The notes: generated by a model from the letters alone, not told the origin. A stretch of DNA of 37,453 nt from Clostridia bacterium (GCA_017545225.1 JAFWPR010000109.1:1-37453), one strand, 5' to 3'; shown: positions 1-9,280, counted from the first letter of the stretch. A program made the numbers and translations.

Positions 1-38
1 CGGGAGTCTCCGCCTTATTAAAATACTATGGTGATGAT

Positions 39-1379
39 ATGTCGAAACGCATACACAGACTGACTCATATACAGATAATCTCTCTCGGATATCTTGTGAT
101 GATCGCCGTCGGGACTTTACTGCTGGCTCTCCCCATCGCCTCCGCGTCGGGGCAGTCAGTCGGATTCAGGACCGCGTTTTTCACGTCGACTTCGGCATCC
201 TGCGTCACCGGGCTGATCCTTCAGCCGACCGCGGCGTGCTGGTCGATCTTCGGGCAGGTTGTGATACTCGTACTGATCCAGATCGGCGGTCTCGGATTTA
301 TGACGATCGCCTCGCTGTTCTTCATTGCGCTGAATCGCAGGATGGGACTGCGTCAGCGCGAAACGATGGTCGAGAGCATCAACCTTTCCCGGGTGGACGG
401 CATTATGAAGATCTCGCGCAAGATCCTCCTCGGGACGCTTCTGTTCGAGGGATCGGGCGCGCTGCTCCTTTCTATCCGCTTTATTCCCCTGTTCGGCGTC
501 GGGAAGGGGATCTGGTGCAGCGTTTTCCACTCCGTTTCCGCCTTCTGTAACGCCGGTTTCGATATTATGGGCGACTACGGCGGCGGATCGTCGCTGACGT
601 ACTTCCACGGCGACCCGCTCGTCAGCGGGGTCATAATGCTTCTGATCATCATCGGGGGCCTCGGCTTTATCGTTTGGAACGACGTTTCCGTTTACGGCTT
701 CCGTCTCCGCAGATACAGCACGCACTCAAAACTCGTTCTCACCGTCACCGCCGTTCTCGTTTTCGGCGGGGCGCTGCTCTTCTTCTTCTTTGAGGGGAAT
801 CATACCGGCGCGGACAAATCGGTCCCCACGCGCATTCTCGAGGCGCTTTTCTCCTCGGTCACCGCAAGGACGGCGGGCTTCAATACGGTCGATACCGCGT
901 CGCTTTCCGGCGCGTCCAAACTTCTGACGATCGTGTGGATGTTTATCGGAGGTTCTCCGGGTTCGACCGCGGGCGGCATAAAAACGACGACTCTCGTTGT
1001 TCTGATCCTGACGGCGGTCGCCCACACAAGGGGGGTCAAGCGTCCGCACACGTTCGGACGCAGTATCCCGGACGACGCGGTGCGAAAGAGTCTCTCCGTC
1101 TTTACGATAAATCTGACGTGCGCTCTCGTCTCGGCGCTCGTCATCTGCGGGATCCAGAACACCGCCGTCGTCGACACGCTGTTCGAAACGTTTTCGGCGA
1201 TCGGAACGGTCGGAATGTCCGCAGGTCTGACGGGACAGCTTTCTCCGCTGTCGGTCTATATCATCGCGCTTCTGATGTTCATCGGACGCGTAGGAAGCGT
1301 GTCGTTCTCAATGGCGCTGCTTGAAAAACGAAGGCGCGCGCCGGTCGCTTATCCCGAAGACGAGATAATCGTCGGATAA
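39..1379 (+). CDS. ktrB: KtrB/TrkH-family K+ transporter membrane subunit
   Basis: This is the ion-conducting membrane subunit of a Ktr/Trk potassium uptake system. The 446 residues carry the four pore-loop repeats of the family: TSASCVTGL near residues 50-58, SVSAFCNAGFD near 165-175, SVTARTAGFN near 273-282 and SAIGTVGMSAG near 386-396. Each has the selectivity-filter glycine (about G58, G173, G280, G392). The glycine-rich gating loop GGSPGSTAGGIKTTT sits at about 304-318, as in KtrB. The length fits KtrB rather than the longer proteobacterial TrkH. A GGTGAT ribosome site precedes the ATG. The regulatory subunit gene follows 53 bases downstream, so the two are probably one operon. Any promoter or c-di-AMP riboswitch would lie outside the window. 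The family call is secure; the ktrB symbol is by similarity of pattern. Confidence 0.93.
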   Translation: MSKRIHRLTHIQIISLGYLVMIAVGTLLLALPIASASGQSVGFRTAFFTSTSASCVTGLILQPTAACWSIFGQVVILVLIQIGGLGFMTIASLFFIALNRRMGLRQRETMVESINLSRVDGIMKISRKILLGTLLFEGSGALLLSIRFIPLFGVGKGIWCSVFHSVSAFCNAGFDIMGDYGGGSSLTYFHGDPLVSGVIMLLIIIGGLGFIVWNDVSVYGFRLRRYSTHSKLVLTVTAVLVFGGALLFFFFEGNHTGADKSVPTRILEALFSSVTARTAGFNTVDTASLSGASKLLTIVWMFIGGSPGSTAGGIKTTTLVVLILTAVAHTRGVKRPHTFGRSIPDDAVRKSLSVFTINLTCALVSALVICGIQNTAVVDTLFETFSAIGTVGMSAGLTGQLSPLSVYIIALLMFIGRVGSVSFSMALLEKRRRAPVAYPEDEIIVG

Positions 1380-1432
1380 AAACGGCGTTCTATGCGTTCG
1401 TTTCAGTAAATAAATGCAGAGAGGAAAAAAAC

Positions 1433-2077
1433 ATGAAATCTTTTTTGATAATCGGAATGGGAACTTTCGGACACCTTCTGACCCGCGCATTTTCAAAGCA
1501 GAAGTGCGATCTGATGGTGGTCGATATCAACGAGAGCGCTCTTGAGGACGTTCTGCCGCTCGGCGTCAGCGCGAAGATCGGCGACTGTACCAATCCGGAA
1601 ACGCTGAAATCGTTTGACGTCGCGTCGTTCGACGCCTGCTTTGTCTGCGTCAGCGACGATTTCCAGACGAGTCTGCAGATAACCAGCCTGCTCAAAGAAC
1701 TCGGAGCCGTTTCCGTTTTCAGCAAAGCGGCGGGGGATATCCACGAAAAATTCCTGCGTCGCAACGGCGCCGATTTCATCATCTATCCGGAACGCGAAAC
1801 GGCGGAATCGCTCGCCGTCAGCGAAAGCAACGACTCGATCTTCGACTGCATCCCGCTCGCGGACGGTTTCAACGTTTACGAGATCACAGCTCCCCCGTCG
1901 TGGTACGGGAAAAGGATCTGCGACGTAAACGTGCGCTCGAAATACAATCTCAGTATACTTGCAATCGTAAAGGACGGCAAGATCACGCCTATGCCTCCGA
2001 TCGACTACGTTTTCAACAAAGAGGAACACCTGATGGTCCTCGGCGACAGCGAAAGTCTCCGCCGCGCGGATATCTGA
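1433..2077 (+). CDS. ktrA: KtrA/TrkA-type RCK regulatory subunit
   Basis: This is the cytosolic gating subunit that binds nucleotides and regulates the KtrB pore. The 214 residues form an N-terminal Rossmann RCK_N domain with the dinucleotide fingerprint IIGMGTFG at residues 6-13 and an acidic residue at the end of the second strand (VVDIN, about residue 31). The C-terminal RCK_C half (about 135-214) contains the usual YGKRICDVNVRSKYN-like segment and ends with HLMVLGDSESL. The length is typical of KtrA (about 220 residues) and is half that of two-repeat TrkA. A strong AGAGAGGAAA site lies before the ATG. RCK_C domains in Bacillota often bind c-di-AMP; that is family knowledge and not visible here. 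A bidirectional terminator follows. Confidence 0.93.
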   Translation: MKSFLIIGMGTFGHLLTRAFSKQKCDLMVVDINESALEDVLPLGVSAKIGDCTNPETLKSFDVASFDACFVCVSDDFQTSLQITSLLKELGAVSVFSKAAGDIHEKFLRRNGADFIIYPERETAESLAVSESNDSIFDCIPLADGFNVYEITAPPSWYGKRICDVNVRSKYNLSILAIVKDGKITPMPPIDYVFNKEEHLMVLGDSESLRRADI

Positions 2078-2122
2078 CGGAGAGCGGGCAGGACGGCGCG
2101 CCCGAAGGCGTTATCGCTGATA

Positions 2123-2160
2123 AAAAGCGTCTTTTGTCCCGGTGGGCAAAAGACGCTTTT
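2123..2160. terminator. Bidirectional Rho-independent terminator between ktrA and ywaF-like gene
   Basis: A perfect 14-bp stem (2123-2136 with 2147-2160) encloses a loop of about 10 bases in which three further C-G pairs can form. The T-rich CTCTTTTT follows on the plus strand and a run of T's follows on the minus strand, so it can stop both convergent genes. Confidence 0.9.
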
Positions 2161-2178
2161 CTCTTTTTCACGCCGTTT

Positions 2179-2988
2179 TTACGGCGAGCGTTTTCCGAAT
2201 ATCTTTCGAACGCCGAACGCTCCGAACCATACCGCCGCCGCCCCGAGGCAGAACGCCAGGATGTATATAAGCAGGAACACGAGGTAAGGCACGTGCGGCT
2301 GTATATCCCGGAATACCGGAAGGGGACACGAGTAAAACGGCGAGATATAAAACATATTGAACGACAGTTCCGTTCTGATCGCGCCTCTGAGGACGAGCCC
2401 CCATACCGCGTTCAGGATCATCGCAATGACGACCGTCGCCGTATAGACGGATGCGGCGCCGAGCCACTCGCGGAAAAAGTCCCCGACCGATCGGGCGTAA
2501 CCGTTCGCGATGATGAGATATAGGCCTATGACCACGATCGACGTGTGCCAGAAAAAGCTGTGACAGGTGAGCGTCACGTAGTCCCAGTACAGGCCCTCGG
2601 GAAGGGCGATCGTCATGATCCCTGCGATCAGTCCGAAAAACGAGAGGAACTTATAGATCGCGTCTTTCACGCGCCCGTCCGGAAGAAGGGGAGCGAGGAC
2701 CGCCGCGAACATCGGGACCGAGCAGAACTGCCAGGGGAAAAGATCCCACGGATACTCGCCCTTCTCTATCGTGAAGAAGATCTGTTTATATATCTCCGCC
2801 GCCAGCATGACGAGGCCGTACGCCAGCACGACGCGGTCCGTCGTTTTCTTATTGCGCTTTGCGGCGACCGGAAGCAGCAGAGCGCACTCGAACGCCATGA
2901 TCCCTATCCACATGAAGAAAAAGCCGCCGTACATAGCGCCGCCGTTCTTGGGCAGAAACGCCGCGTTCCATTTCCAAGCTGTGATCAT
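2179..2988 (-). CDS. YwaF/TMEM164-like (TIGR02206) integral membrane protein
   Basis: This 269-residue protein is almost entirely hydrophobic, with about seven predicted membrane segments. It carries the features I associate with the YwaF/TIGR02206 family: PWQFCSVPMF near residues 84-93, an L-P-G-L-Y-W-D-Y stretch, and a conserved histidine region (CHSFFWH) in the middle. The family is common in Firmicutes and distantly related to eukaryotic TMEM164; its bacterial substrate is not established. The start is supported by a very strong GGGGGAGG site just before the ATG. It is transcribed alone, convergent with ktrA and divergent from the CDF pump gene. The family call is fairly firm; no function is claimed. 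Confidence 0.8.
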   Translation of the reverse strand: MITAWKWNAAFLPKNGGAMYGGFFFMWIGIMAFECALLLPVAAKRNKKTTDRVVLAYGLVMLAAEIYKQIFFTIEKGEYPWDLFPWQFCSVPMFAAVLAPLLPDGRVKDAIYKFLSFFGLIAGIMTIALPEGLYWDYVTLTCHSFFWHTSIVVIGLYLIIANGYARSVGDFFREWLGAASVYTATVVIAMILNAVWGLVLRGAIRTELSFNMFYISPFYSCPLPVFRDIQPHVPYLVFLLIYILAFCLGAAAVWFGAFGVRKIFGKRSP

Positions 2989-3144
2989 TGTTCCTCCCCC
3001 GCGCTAACCGCACGTAACGCAGTTAAGCGATTTCCTGTTACTATGATAACACACAACAGGTGATTTGAAAAGCGGAATATGAAACTCGGCAAAAGGCGGT
3101 TCCCGTTCTTTTCCGGACCATCCGGAGAAAAAACCCGCTACGGG

Positions 3145-3174
3145 TTGAAATCTTCATATTTTTTCAGGTATAAT
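3145..3174 (+). promoter_or_regulatory. SigA-type promoter for CDF transporter gene
   Basis: TTGAAA (3145-3150) and a perfect TATAAT (3169-3174) are separated by 18 bases, giving a leader of about 75 bases before the ATG at 3257. The leader contains a tiny frame (ATG 3226, stop 3253-3255) that ends one base before the CDF start and could be a coupling peptide or chance. Confidence 0.75.
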
Positions 3175-3256
3175 GTATCTGCGCGCGGGCAAAGCATCGA
3201 ACCCGTCGTCGATATTAAAGAATCCATGAACACCGTGGAAAAGGAACTCGAATAAA

Positions 3257-4390
3257 ATGGAAGAGAAAAACGTGAACGTCCTCGCGGCGAACCGCGAAAA
3301 AACGATCGTCAGAACAAGTATCGTCGGCATCGTGACGAACCTGTTCCTCGTCGGGTTCAAGGCGTTCGTAGGTCTCGTGTCGAACTCGATCGCCGTGATC
3401 CTCGACGCGGTCAACAACCTCTCCGACGCGCTGTCGTCGATCGTCACGATCATCGGCGCCAAGCTCGGCGCGAAACAGCCGGACAAAAAGCATCCTCTCG
3501 GTTACGGCAGGATCGAATACCTGAGTTCCATGATCGTAGCCGCCCTCGTGCTTTACGCGGGCATCACCTCGCTCGTTGAATCCGTCAAAAAGATAATTAC
3601 GCCCGAGCCCGCCGATTACAGCGCGGTCTCGATCGTCATCATCTCCGTCGCGATCGTCGTGAAGCTGATACTCGGAACGTACGTGAAAAAGCAGGGTAAA
3701 AAGGTCAACTCCGGCGCGCTCTCCGCTTCCGGCTCGGACGCTCTTTTCGACGCGATCCTTTCCGCGTCGGTACTCGCTTCCGCGATCGTTTATCTGATCT
3801 GGCACGTTTCTCTGGAAGCGTACGTCGGCGTTATCATCGCGGGATTCATCATCAAAGCCGGGATCGAAATGATGATCGAAACGCTGAACGATATCATCGG
3901 TAAGCGCGAAGATGCGGAAACGACCAAAAAACTGAAAGAGATCATCTGTGAAGAGGAGGAGGTACTGGGCGCGTACGACGTCACGCTCTTCAACTACGGC
4001 CCGAACAAAAATTACGGTTCGGTCCATATCGAACTTCCGGACACGCTCAGCGTGGACGACGTCGACCGCATCACCCGCAGGATCCAGACCGACGTCTTTC
4101 ACAGAACGGGGATCATACTCACCGGGATCGGGGTATATTCCTTCAACACCTCCGACGACGGGGCGGCGCGGATGCGCAACGCCGTTCAGAAGACGGTCAT
4201 GTCGCACGACTGGGCTCTGCAGATGCACGGCTTTTACGCCGATACCGAAAAAAAGACGGCCCGCTTCGACGTCGTTCTGAGCTTCGACGTGGACAGGAAA
4301 GAAGCGATACAGACCCTTTATGCCGAAGTCGGCGCGCTGTATCCCGACTTTGAAATCACGATCATTCCCGACACCGACGTCGCGGACTGA
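3257..4390 (+). CDS. Cation diffusion facilitator metal efflux pump, Mn-type motif
   Basis: This is a proton-coupled divalent metal exporter of the CDF family. Six membrane segments occupy about residues 18-205. The transport-site signature in TM2 is N53-x3-D57 (within DAVNNLSDALS), and in TM5 it is D161-x3-D165 (within SDALFDAILS). NxxxD/DxxxD is the combination known for bacterial manganese exporters of the MntE type, as opposed to the HxxxD/DxxxH-type sites of zinc exporters. The family HPLGYGRIEY motif is at 79-88. At 377 residues it is about 70-80 longer than FieF: after the usual cytoplasmic dimerisation domain (about 205-295) there is a second domain rich in beta strands ending in PDTDVAD. 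The ribosome site AAAGGAA precedes the ATG. Mn specificity is inferred from the motif only. Confidence 0.9.
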   Translation: MEEKNVNVLAANREKTIVRTSIVGIVTNLFLVGFKAFVGLVSNSIAVILDAVNNLSDALSSIVTIIGAKLGAKQPDKKHPLGYGRIEYLSSMIVAALVLYAGITSLVESVKKIITPEPADYSAVSIVIISVAIVVKLILGTYVKKQGKKVNSGALSASGSDALFDAILSASVLASAIVYLIWHVSLEAYVGVIIAGFIIKAGIEMMIETLNDIIGKREDAETTKKLKEIICEEEEVLGAYDVTLFNYGPNKNYGSVHIELPDTLSVDDVDRITRRIQTDVFHRTGIILTGIGVYSFNTSDDGAARMRNAVQKTVMSHDWALQMHGFYADTEKKTARFDVVLSFDVDRKEAIQTLYAEVGALYPDFEITIIPDTDVAD

Positions 4391-4403
4391 AAAGCAAAAA
4401 ACG

Positions 4404-4438
4404 GGCGGTCCGTTTCCCTCGCAGGGGGACGGATCGCC
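4404..4438 (+). terminator. Weak hairpin terminator after CDF gene
   Basis: A 15-bp stem with several G-U/A-C variations (4404-4418 with 4424-4438) and a five-base loop is followed only by a short TTT. It is plausible as a terminator but leaky. Confidence 0.5.
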
Positions 4439-4451
4439 TTTCGTATATCGC

Positions 4452-4480
4452 TTGATAGTAAAAAGAAGATATGTTATAAT
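4452..4480 (+). promoter_or_regulatory. SigA promoter with extended -10 for SLH/GH99-like gene
   Basis: TTGATA (4452-4457), a 17-base spacer and a perfect TATAAT (4475-4480), with TG one base before the -10 box (TGTTATAAT). It lies 33 bases before the ATG at 4513. Confidence 0.85.
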
Positions 4481-4512
4481 GGCTTTGAAAAACAATTTCG
4501 GAGGATCCTTTT

Positions 4513-7500
4513 ATGAAAAAACTTCTCTCTCTTCTGCTTGTTTTAGTGATGACGGCAGCGTCAGTCGCAGTCGTTCTTCCCGCCTCGGCGGGCGATCTGT
4601 TTTCTGACGTGGAGGAGGACAGGTGGAGTTACGAGTCGATAAAGTACGCGTACGAGAACGGATATATGAACGGCGTGGGAGGCGGAAAATTCGATCCGGA
4701 GGGATCGCTGACCCGCGCGATGGTCGTCACCGTTCTGTGGCGGCGCGAGAAGCCGCCCGCGATCGCGTACTCGCCCGTTTTCAAAGACGTAAAGGACGGC
4801 GAGTGGTACACCGCGGCGGTGCTTTGGGCAAAGAACAGCGGCGTCGTGATGGGAACGTCGGCGACGACGTTCTCGCCGGAGGACGAGATCACAAGAGAAC
4901 AGCTCGTGACGATGCTCTGCAGGTACGCGGCCTTCAAGGAACTCGACGTGACGCCTTCGGGGTCGATAGGGGGATTCCCGGACGCCTCTGCGGTCAGCGA
5001 CTGGGCGTTGGCGGCCGTCGTCTGGGCGACGGACAAAGGGCTTATAAAAGGAAACAGGATCGGCGGCAAGGACTACATCGAACCGCAGGGTAACGCGACG
5101 CGCGAGCAGTTCGCGGCCGTTATCCAGAGATTCTGCGCCTTATTTGATACGAGGACGCCTGTTCTCAAAGAAGATCCTCTGACCGAAGCAGTAGAAAAAA
5201 TGGAAGAGACCGTATTCTGCGGGGAGCACGGCGCTCTGCACGCCGAGTTCGGCGCGCCGGAAACGTTGAACGAACAGACTCTCTCGAACCTGTTCGTAAG
5301 CGCGCTGGGTCTTGATATTTCCATTTACAGAGCGATGATCCGTGAAGACGAACTCGCCTCGCTCATCTCAGGATACGCGGGTCTCTCGCTCGGAGAGACT
5401 CTCAGACAGAAGATACACGTAAGGTTTATCAATGACAGGCTTTTCTCCGAAGACTGGCGCAAAGCAGAAACTGAGGAAAAAGAAGCGGATCTGATACTGA
5501 GGCGCGGCTTCTCAACGCTCTCGCCCAAGCTCATCGGATGTCCCGAAACGCCCCTCTGCGACGCTGCGCTCGACGACGAGCTGGCAGAGATCGGGTCGCT
5601 TCTCTGCGCCGATCATAACGTCCTTCACGCGGAAGGGACTTCGTTTTCGGAGAGCGACGTTGAAAACGCCGTCCTCGGTCTGCTCGGCCTGGCTCCGTCC
5701 GGTTATTCGGTCCGGATCGACGGCGGCTCTCTCGCCGCTCTGAGCGCGGGCGCGGATCCCGCGGAGTTCACCTTCAGCGTGACCTCGAAAGCCCTTGAAG
5801 GAGTTGAAAACGCCAAAGCCGAAAGCGATCCCGTCACGGTCAACGTGTCGGTCTGCGCGGGCGGCGAGGGCTTCCGCTTTACGGAATGTCCGCTGCGTTC
5901 CGGGACGGCGCTTGACAGATTCGAAGAAAAATATCTGTGCGCCGATCACGGAAAACTCAACGTATCCCTGCTCTCCTCGGGCGACGCCGACGAAGAACTT
6001 ACCGCGCTTGTCGGCTACGCGCTTGATCTGGGAGAAGACTACAAAGTCACCGCCGCTCTTGACGGGGATACCGTCGCCGTCACCGCGGAAAGAAACGACG
6101 GCTTCGACAGGGTAACGAAAGAATTCGAGGCGAATATCGCCCGGGGCGACGCGACGCGGTTCGTCCTCTGCGACTGCGACCGTGACGCGTATCAGTTTAT
6201 TTATCATACGGCATATTACGGTTGGGGATCGTCGGGATGGTCGTACGATCTCACCGCCAACGCGGGCAGAGAACCCGGAATGATAAACGATACAGTTACC
6301 GACGACTCGTCCGCCCTGATAAGAGATATCAACGTCACCGCCAAAGGCAGACTGACGTTCAGGACAGGGATGACGTTCACCTCCGGATTCGACGGCGCGG
6401 TGATCGCGCTGAAAAACGATGAAAGCGAACCGGTATTTGTCCTCGAGACCTCCGGCGGCGCGTGGTGTGTCCGCGGCGCGGACGGCAGTCTCACCGCGCT
6501 CCTCCCGGGGGGAGGCGAATCGTATTTCCGTTTCGAGATCACCGTTGACCTTTACGAAGAAACTGCAAGCGTCGGGATAAACGGAACGGACTGCGGGACG
6601 TTCGGTCTTCTGACAAAAGGCGTCGGGGCGAATATCCGCACCTTCCTGCTGGGGTCGACGGACGAGGGGACGGTGTCCTACGTTCCTGCCCTCACCCATG
6701 CCGAGGCCAACTATTCCGTATACGAGCAGTTTGCCGAGGAGAACCCCGTGGGCTCCGTGCCATACCTCTGGGAGATGAATAACGCTAACTGTGACTCCGG
6801 CGCAAATATCTGTGAAGGAGCAATCGGAGACAGATGGGACGGGAGCATGGGACTGTACAGATGGCTCAGGGTCGGCGCCTACGGTTCTGCGGAAAGGGCG
6901 TCGTATGAAGTCGACGGATCCTTCAACGCCGAGTTCACGATCCTTCCGGACCTCTCGGGTACGGATTTTGCCTTCGTTCTGAAAAACGTCGGAGAAGACG
7001 TACTCAATATCTCCTTCGACAACGATACGGTCAGGGTCAACGGTCAGGAAGTATACAAGTACGTGAAGAACGTTCCCTACGATATACGGCTGCAGGTCAT
7101 CGGCGACGGCACCGGTACCGTCAAGATCAACGGGATAAAGCGTGCGACGGTGCCGCTCGCCGCGGACCTCGCCGCCGACGCGGTCGTCCTCAGGAACTAC
7201 TCCTCCGGCGACGTCTGGATAGACAACGTGTATCTGTACGGGACCTGCGAGCATCCGGACTACGTTCCTGTTCCGGTTGCACCCGAGGACGACGGTTACA
7301 TCCTCGGCCTCAACGTCTGTAATCTCTGGTACAACGGAGACCATCTCGGCTGGGACTGCATAACGCCCCATGACGACGTAAAACCCGTTCTCGGCTTTTA
7401 CGACGAGGGCTCCCCCGAGACCGCCGACTGGGAGATCAAATATCTGGTGGAGCACGGCGTCGACTTTCAGGCCGTCTGCTTCTACGCCCAGGAGAATAAC

Positions 7501-9159
7501 GCTCCTCTGACTACAAGACACAACCTTCAGCTTGACAGAGGATTCAAGAACGCGAAATACAGCGATATGATGAAATACTGCCTGATATGGGAAACGGTAA
7601 ACGCTGAATCTCCCGTCGATATGAACTCGTGGAGGACGTATTACGTCCCGTATTTCATCGAACATTTCTTCAAAGACCCGAGATATATGACGATCGACAA
7701 TAAACTCGTGTTCGCGTCCTTCGGAGCGTTCATGAACGACCGCGGAAATGGATACTGGAGCGACGAGAGAAAGCTGGAAGCGGAAGAATATCTCAACGAA
7801 GAGGTGAGAAAACTCGGCTTCGACGGAGTACTGTACATCTCGTCCGGCTCGATCTTTGACGCTGATTACTCTTACGGTCACGGCAAAAAGGCGTACGATC
7901 CGGAATATATGAAGGAAGAGATCGAGATCAGCGCAGCACGGGCTGAAGCGAACGGGCAATACTATATCCCCACCCTGTGCGTCGGATTCAACAACGTCGG
8001 ATGGGACGACGTCAGAGCTCCCCTCATCTCGGAGGAAGACTTCAGAACGATCAGCGAATGGGTAAGGGACGACTACGGAAAAGAACATCCCGTAAAAGAG
8101 AAGTGGCAGGAGAATCTGGTCTGGCTCTCAAACTGGAACGAATACGGCGAGGGGACGTATCTCATGCCCTCCGAGGCACATATCGGCTTTGCGTATCTCG
8201 ACGTTCTGAGAGACGTATTTACCGGCGCCGGGATCGATCCGTCCCTGAATACGATCCCGTCCGAAAAGCAGCTGCGGAGGATCGGCCGGCTGTTCCCGCA
8301 GGACAGAGAATTCCTTTATTCGGACGCCCGTGCGGAATTTGACAACGGTGTGGACGATCCGATCCCGTTCCTAAGCAGAAACTATGAGGAAAACGCCCTG
8401 CTCGTATACACCTTCGATCCGAAAAAAGATATAGCATCTGCTGACGACGGGATCTCCGTCAAAGACGGGATGATCTTCAACTCCTCGGATAAAAAAGGAA
8501 GAGTGTATCTCAGTTTTCCGGACTCGCTGATCGGTAAACATTACACCCGGATCTCAGTCAGAGCAAAATTCGGTGATGATAATATGTCATTGCTGGAATA
8601 CGGAAACGGCGTGGGATCCGACTTCAAGAGAATAAGCCTTGCCACGGACGACACGAGGGTGTGGTCCTTCGAGTATATGCTTGAGATACCCTCCGATAAT
8701 ATCACGGGCGACACCCTGCGGATCACGCTCCCGCCGAACACGTGCGTGGAATCCGTGACCGTCCTGAACTCGTCTGACTCGGGCGTCCCGTATCCTTGTT
8801 CCCTGACGTTCAGGGGCAAAGATCAGACGCTGAGGGTTCCCCTCGAGACGTCGCCGTCGGGAGACGTCCTCGTCGGCTACTGCCAGAAGAGCCATTGGCA
8901 GGGACAGGGCGTCGGTATGTTCGACGACTACTCGGTCTGGGATCCGGCGACCGGCCGTCTGACCCTGAAATGGCAGGGCAAGAGGACCATGGAATTCACG
9001 GTCGGATCGAGCTTCTATTACGACGAGGGCGTGAGGAAATATCTCGGATACGAGCTTTACGCCGTCGACTGCGTGCCGATGATACCCGTCAATATCATCG
9101 CCGACAAACTCGGACTGACGCTGTCGTTCACGGGACGCAGTCAAATAGACGTCCACTGA
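4513..9159 (+). CDS. SLH-anchored multidomain protein with GH99/WbsX-like domain
   Basis: This 1548-residue exported protein has these parts in order. A signal peptide covers about 1-26 (MKK start, hydrophobic core, PASA cleavage). Three SLH domains cover about 27-212, with the LTRAM, ITREQ and ATREQ anchoring motifs. Three imperfect repeats starting C-x-x-H-x-x-L occur at residues 236, 365 and 476. Two beta-rich regions cover about 575-920. A GH99-like/WbsX domain covers about 925-1240, opening with DDGYILGLNVCNLWYNGD and ending in the hallmark WNEYGEGTYLMP at 1208. A copper-amine-oxidase-N-like stalk domain covers about 1430-1548 (ADKLGL near the end). GH99-like domains are found in endo-alpha-mannanase-related proteins and O-antigen loci; activity here is inferred only as glycan-directed. 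An ideal GGAGG site lies 8 bases before the ATG. It is monocistronic between a promoter and a terminator. Confidence 0.85.
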   Translation: MKKLLSLLLVLVMTAASVAVVLPASAGDLFSDVEEDRWSYESIKYAYENGYMNGVGGGKFDPEGSLTRAMVVTVLWRREKPPAIAYSPVFKDVKDGEWYTAAVLWAKNSGVVMGTSATTFSPEDEITREQLVTMLCRYAAFKELDVTPSGSIGGFPDASAVSDWALAAVVWATDKGLIKGNRIGGKDYIEPQGNATREQFAAVIQRFCALFDTRTPVLKEDPLTEAVEKMEETVFCGEHGALHAEFGAPETLNEQTLSNLFVSALGLDISIYRAMIREDELASLISGYAGLSLGETLRQKIHVRFINDRLFSEDWRKAETEEKEADLILRRGFSTLSPKLIGCPETPLCDAALDDELAEIGSLLCADHNVLHAEGTSFSESDVENAVLGLLGLAPSGYSVRIDGGSLAALSAGADPAEFTFSVTSKALEGVENAKAESDPVTVNVSVCAGGEGFRFTECPLRSGTALDRFEEKYLCADHGKLNVSLLSSGDADEELTALVGYALDLGEDYKVTAALDGDTVAVTAERNDGFDRVTKEFEANIARGDATRFVLCDCDRDAYQFIYHTAYYGWGSSGWSYDLTANAGREPGMINDTVTDDSSALIRDINVTAKGRLTFRTGMTFTSGFDGAVIALKNDESEPVFVLETSGGAWCVRGADGSLTALLPGGGESYFRFEITVDLYEETASVGINGTDCGTFGLLTKGVGANIRTFLLGSTDEGTVSYVPALTHAEANYSVYEQFAEENPVGSVPYLWEMNNANCDSGANICEGAIGDRWDGSMGLYRWLRVGAYGSAERASYEVDGSFNAEFTILPDLSGTDFAFVLKNVGEDVLNISFDNDTVRVNGQEVYKYVKNVPYDIRLQVIGDGTGTVKINGIKRATVPLAADLAADAVVLRNYSSGDVWIDNVYLYGTCEHPDYVPVPVAPEDDGYILGLNVCNLWYNGDHLGWDCITPHDDVKPVLGFYDEGSPETADWEIKYLVEHGVDFQAVCFYAQENNAPLTTRHNLQLDRGFKNAKYSDMMKYCLIWETVNAESPVDMNSWRTYYVPYFIEHFFKDPRYMTIDNKLVFASFGAFMNDRGNGYWSDERKLEAEEYLNEEVRKLGFDGVLYISSGSIFDADYSYGHGKKAYDPEYMKEEIEISAARAEANGQYYIPTLCVGFNNVGWDDVRAPLISEEDFRTISEWVRDDYGKEHPVKEKWQENLVWLSNWNEYGEGTYLMPSEAHIGFAYLDVLRDVFTGAGIDPSLNTIPSEKQLRRIGRLFPQDREFLYSDARAEFDNGVDDPIPFLSRNYEENALLVYTFDPKKDIASADDGISVKDGMIFNSSDKKGRVYLSFPDSLIGKHYTRISVRAKFGDDNMSLLEYGNGVGSDFKRISLATDDTRVWSFEYMLEIPSDNITGDTLRITLPPNTCVESVTVLNSSDSGVPYPCSLTFRGKDQTLRVPLETSPSGDVLVGYCQKSHWQGQGVGMFDDYSVWDPATGRLTLKWQGKRTMEFTVGSSFYYDEGVRKYLGYELYAVDCVPMIPVNIIADKLGLTLSFTGRSQIDVH

Positions 9160-9246
9160 AGATGAACGGCCGGGGGCATTAAAGAAAAAGGAAAACCGCG
9201 AAATCCGCGTTCACTTAAGGACGGCGGACGTCTGAAAAAAGAAGAC

Positions 9247-9280
9247 GGCATAGCTTGCTTTCATGCTGGCTATGCCTTTT
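9247..9280 (+). terminator. Rho-independent terminator after SLH/GH99-like gene
   Basis: The stem GGCATAGC (9247-9254) pairs with GCTATGCC (9269-9276) around a 14-base loop and is followed by TTTTCTCTTT. Confidence 0.8.

Noticed and set aside
3121..3255. Open frame ending just before the CDF start
   Set aside because: It runs through the promoter and has no ribosome site; at most the last ten codons form a leader peptide.
5512..8088. Long open frame antisense to the SLH/GH99-like gene
   Set aside because: It is a codon-bias shadow: Arg/Val/Asp-rich, no ribosome site, no recognisable domain. The same applies to the plus-strand frame at 30421-32415 and others opposite the SLH genes.
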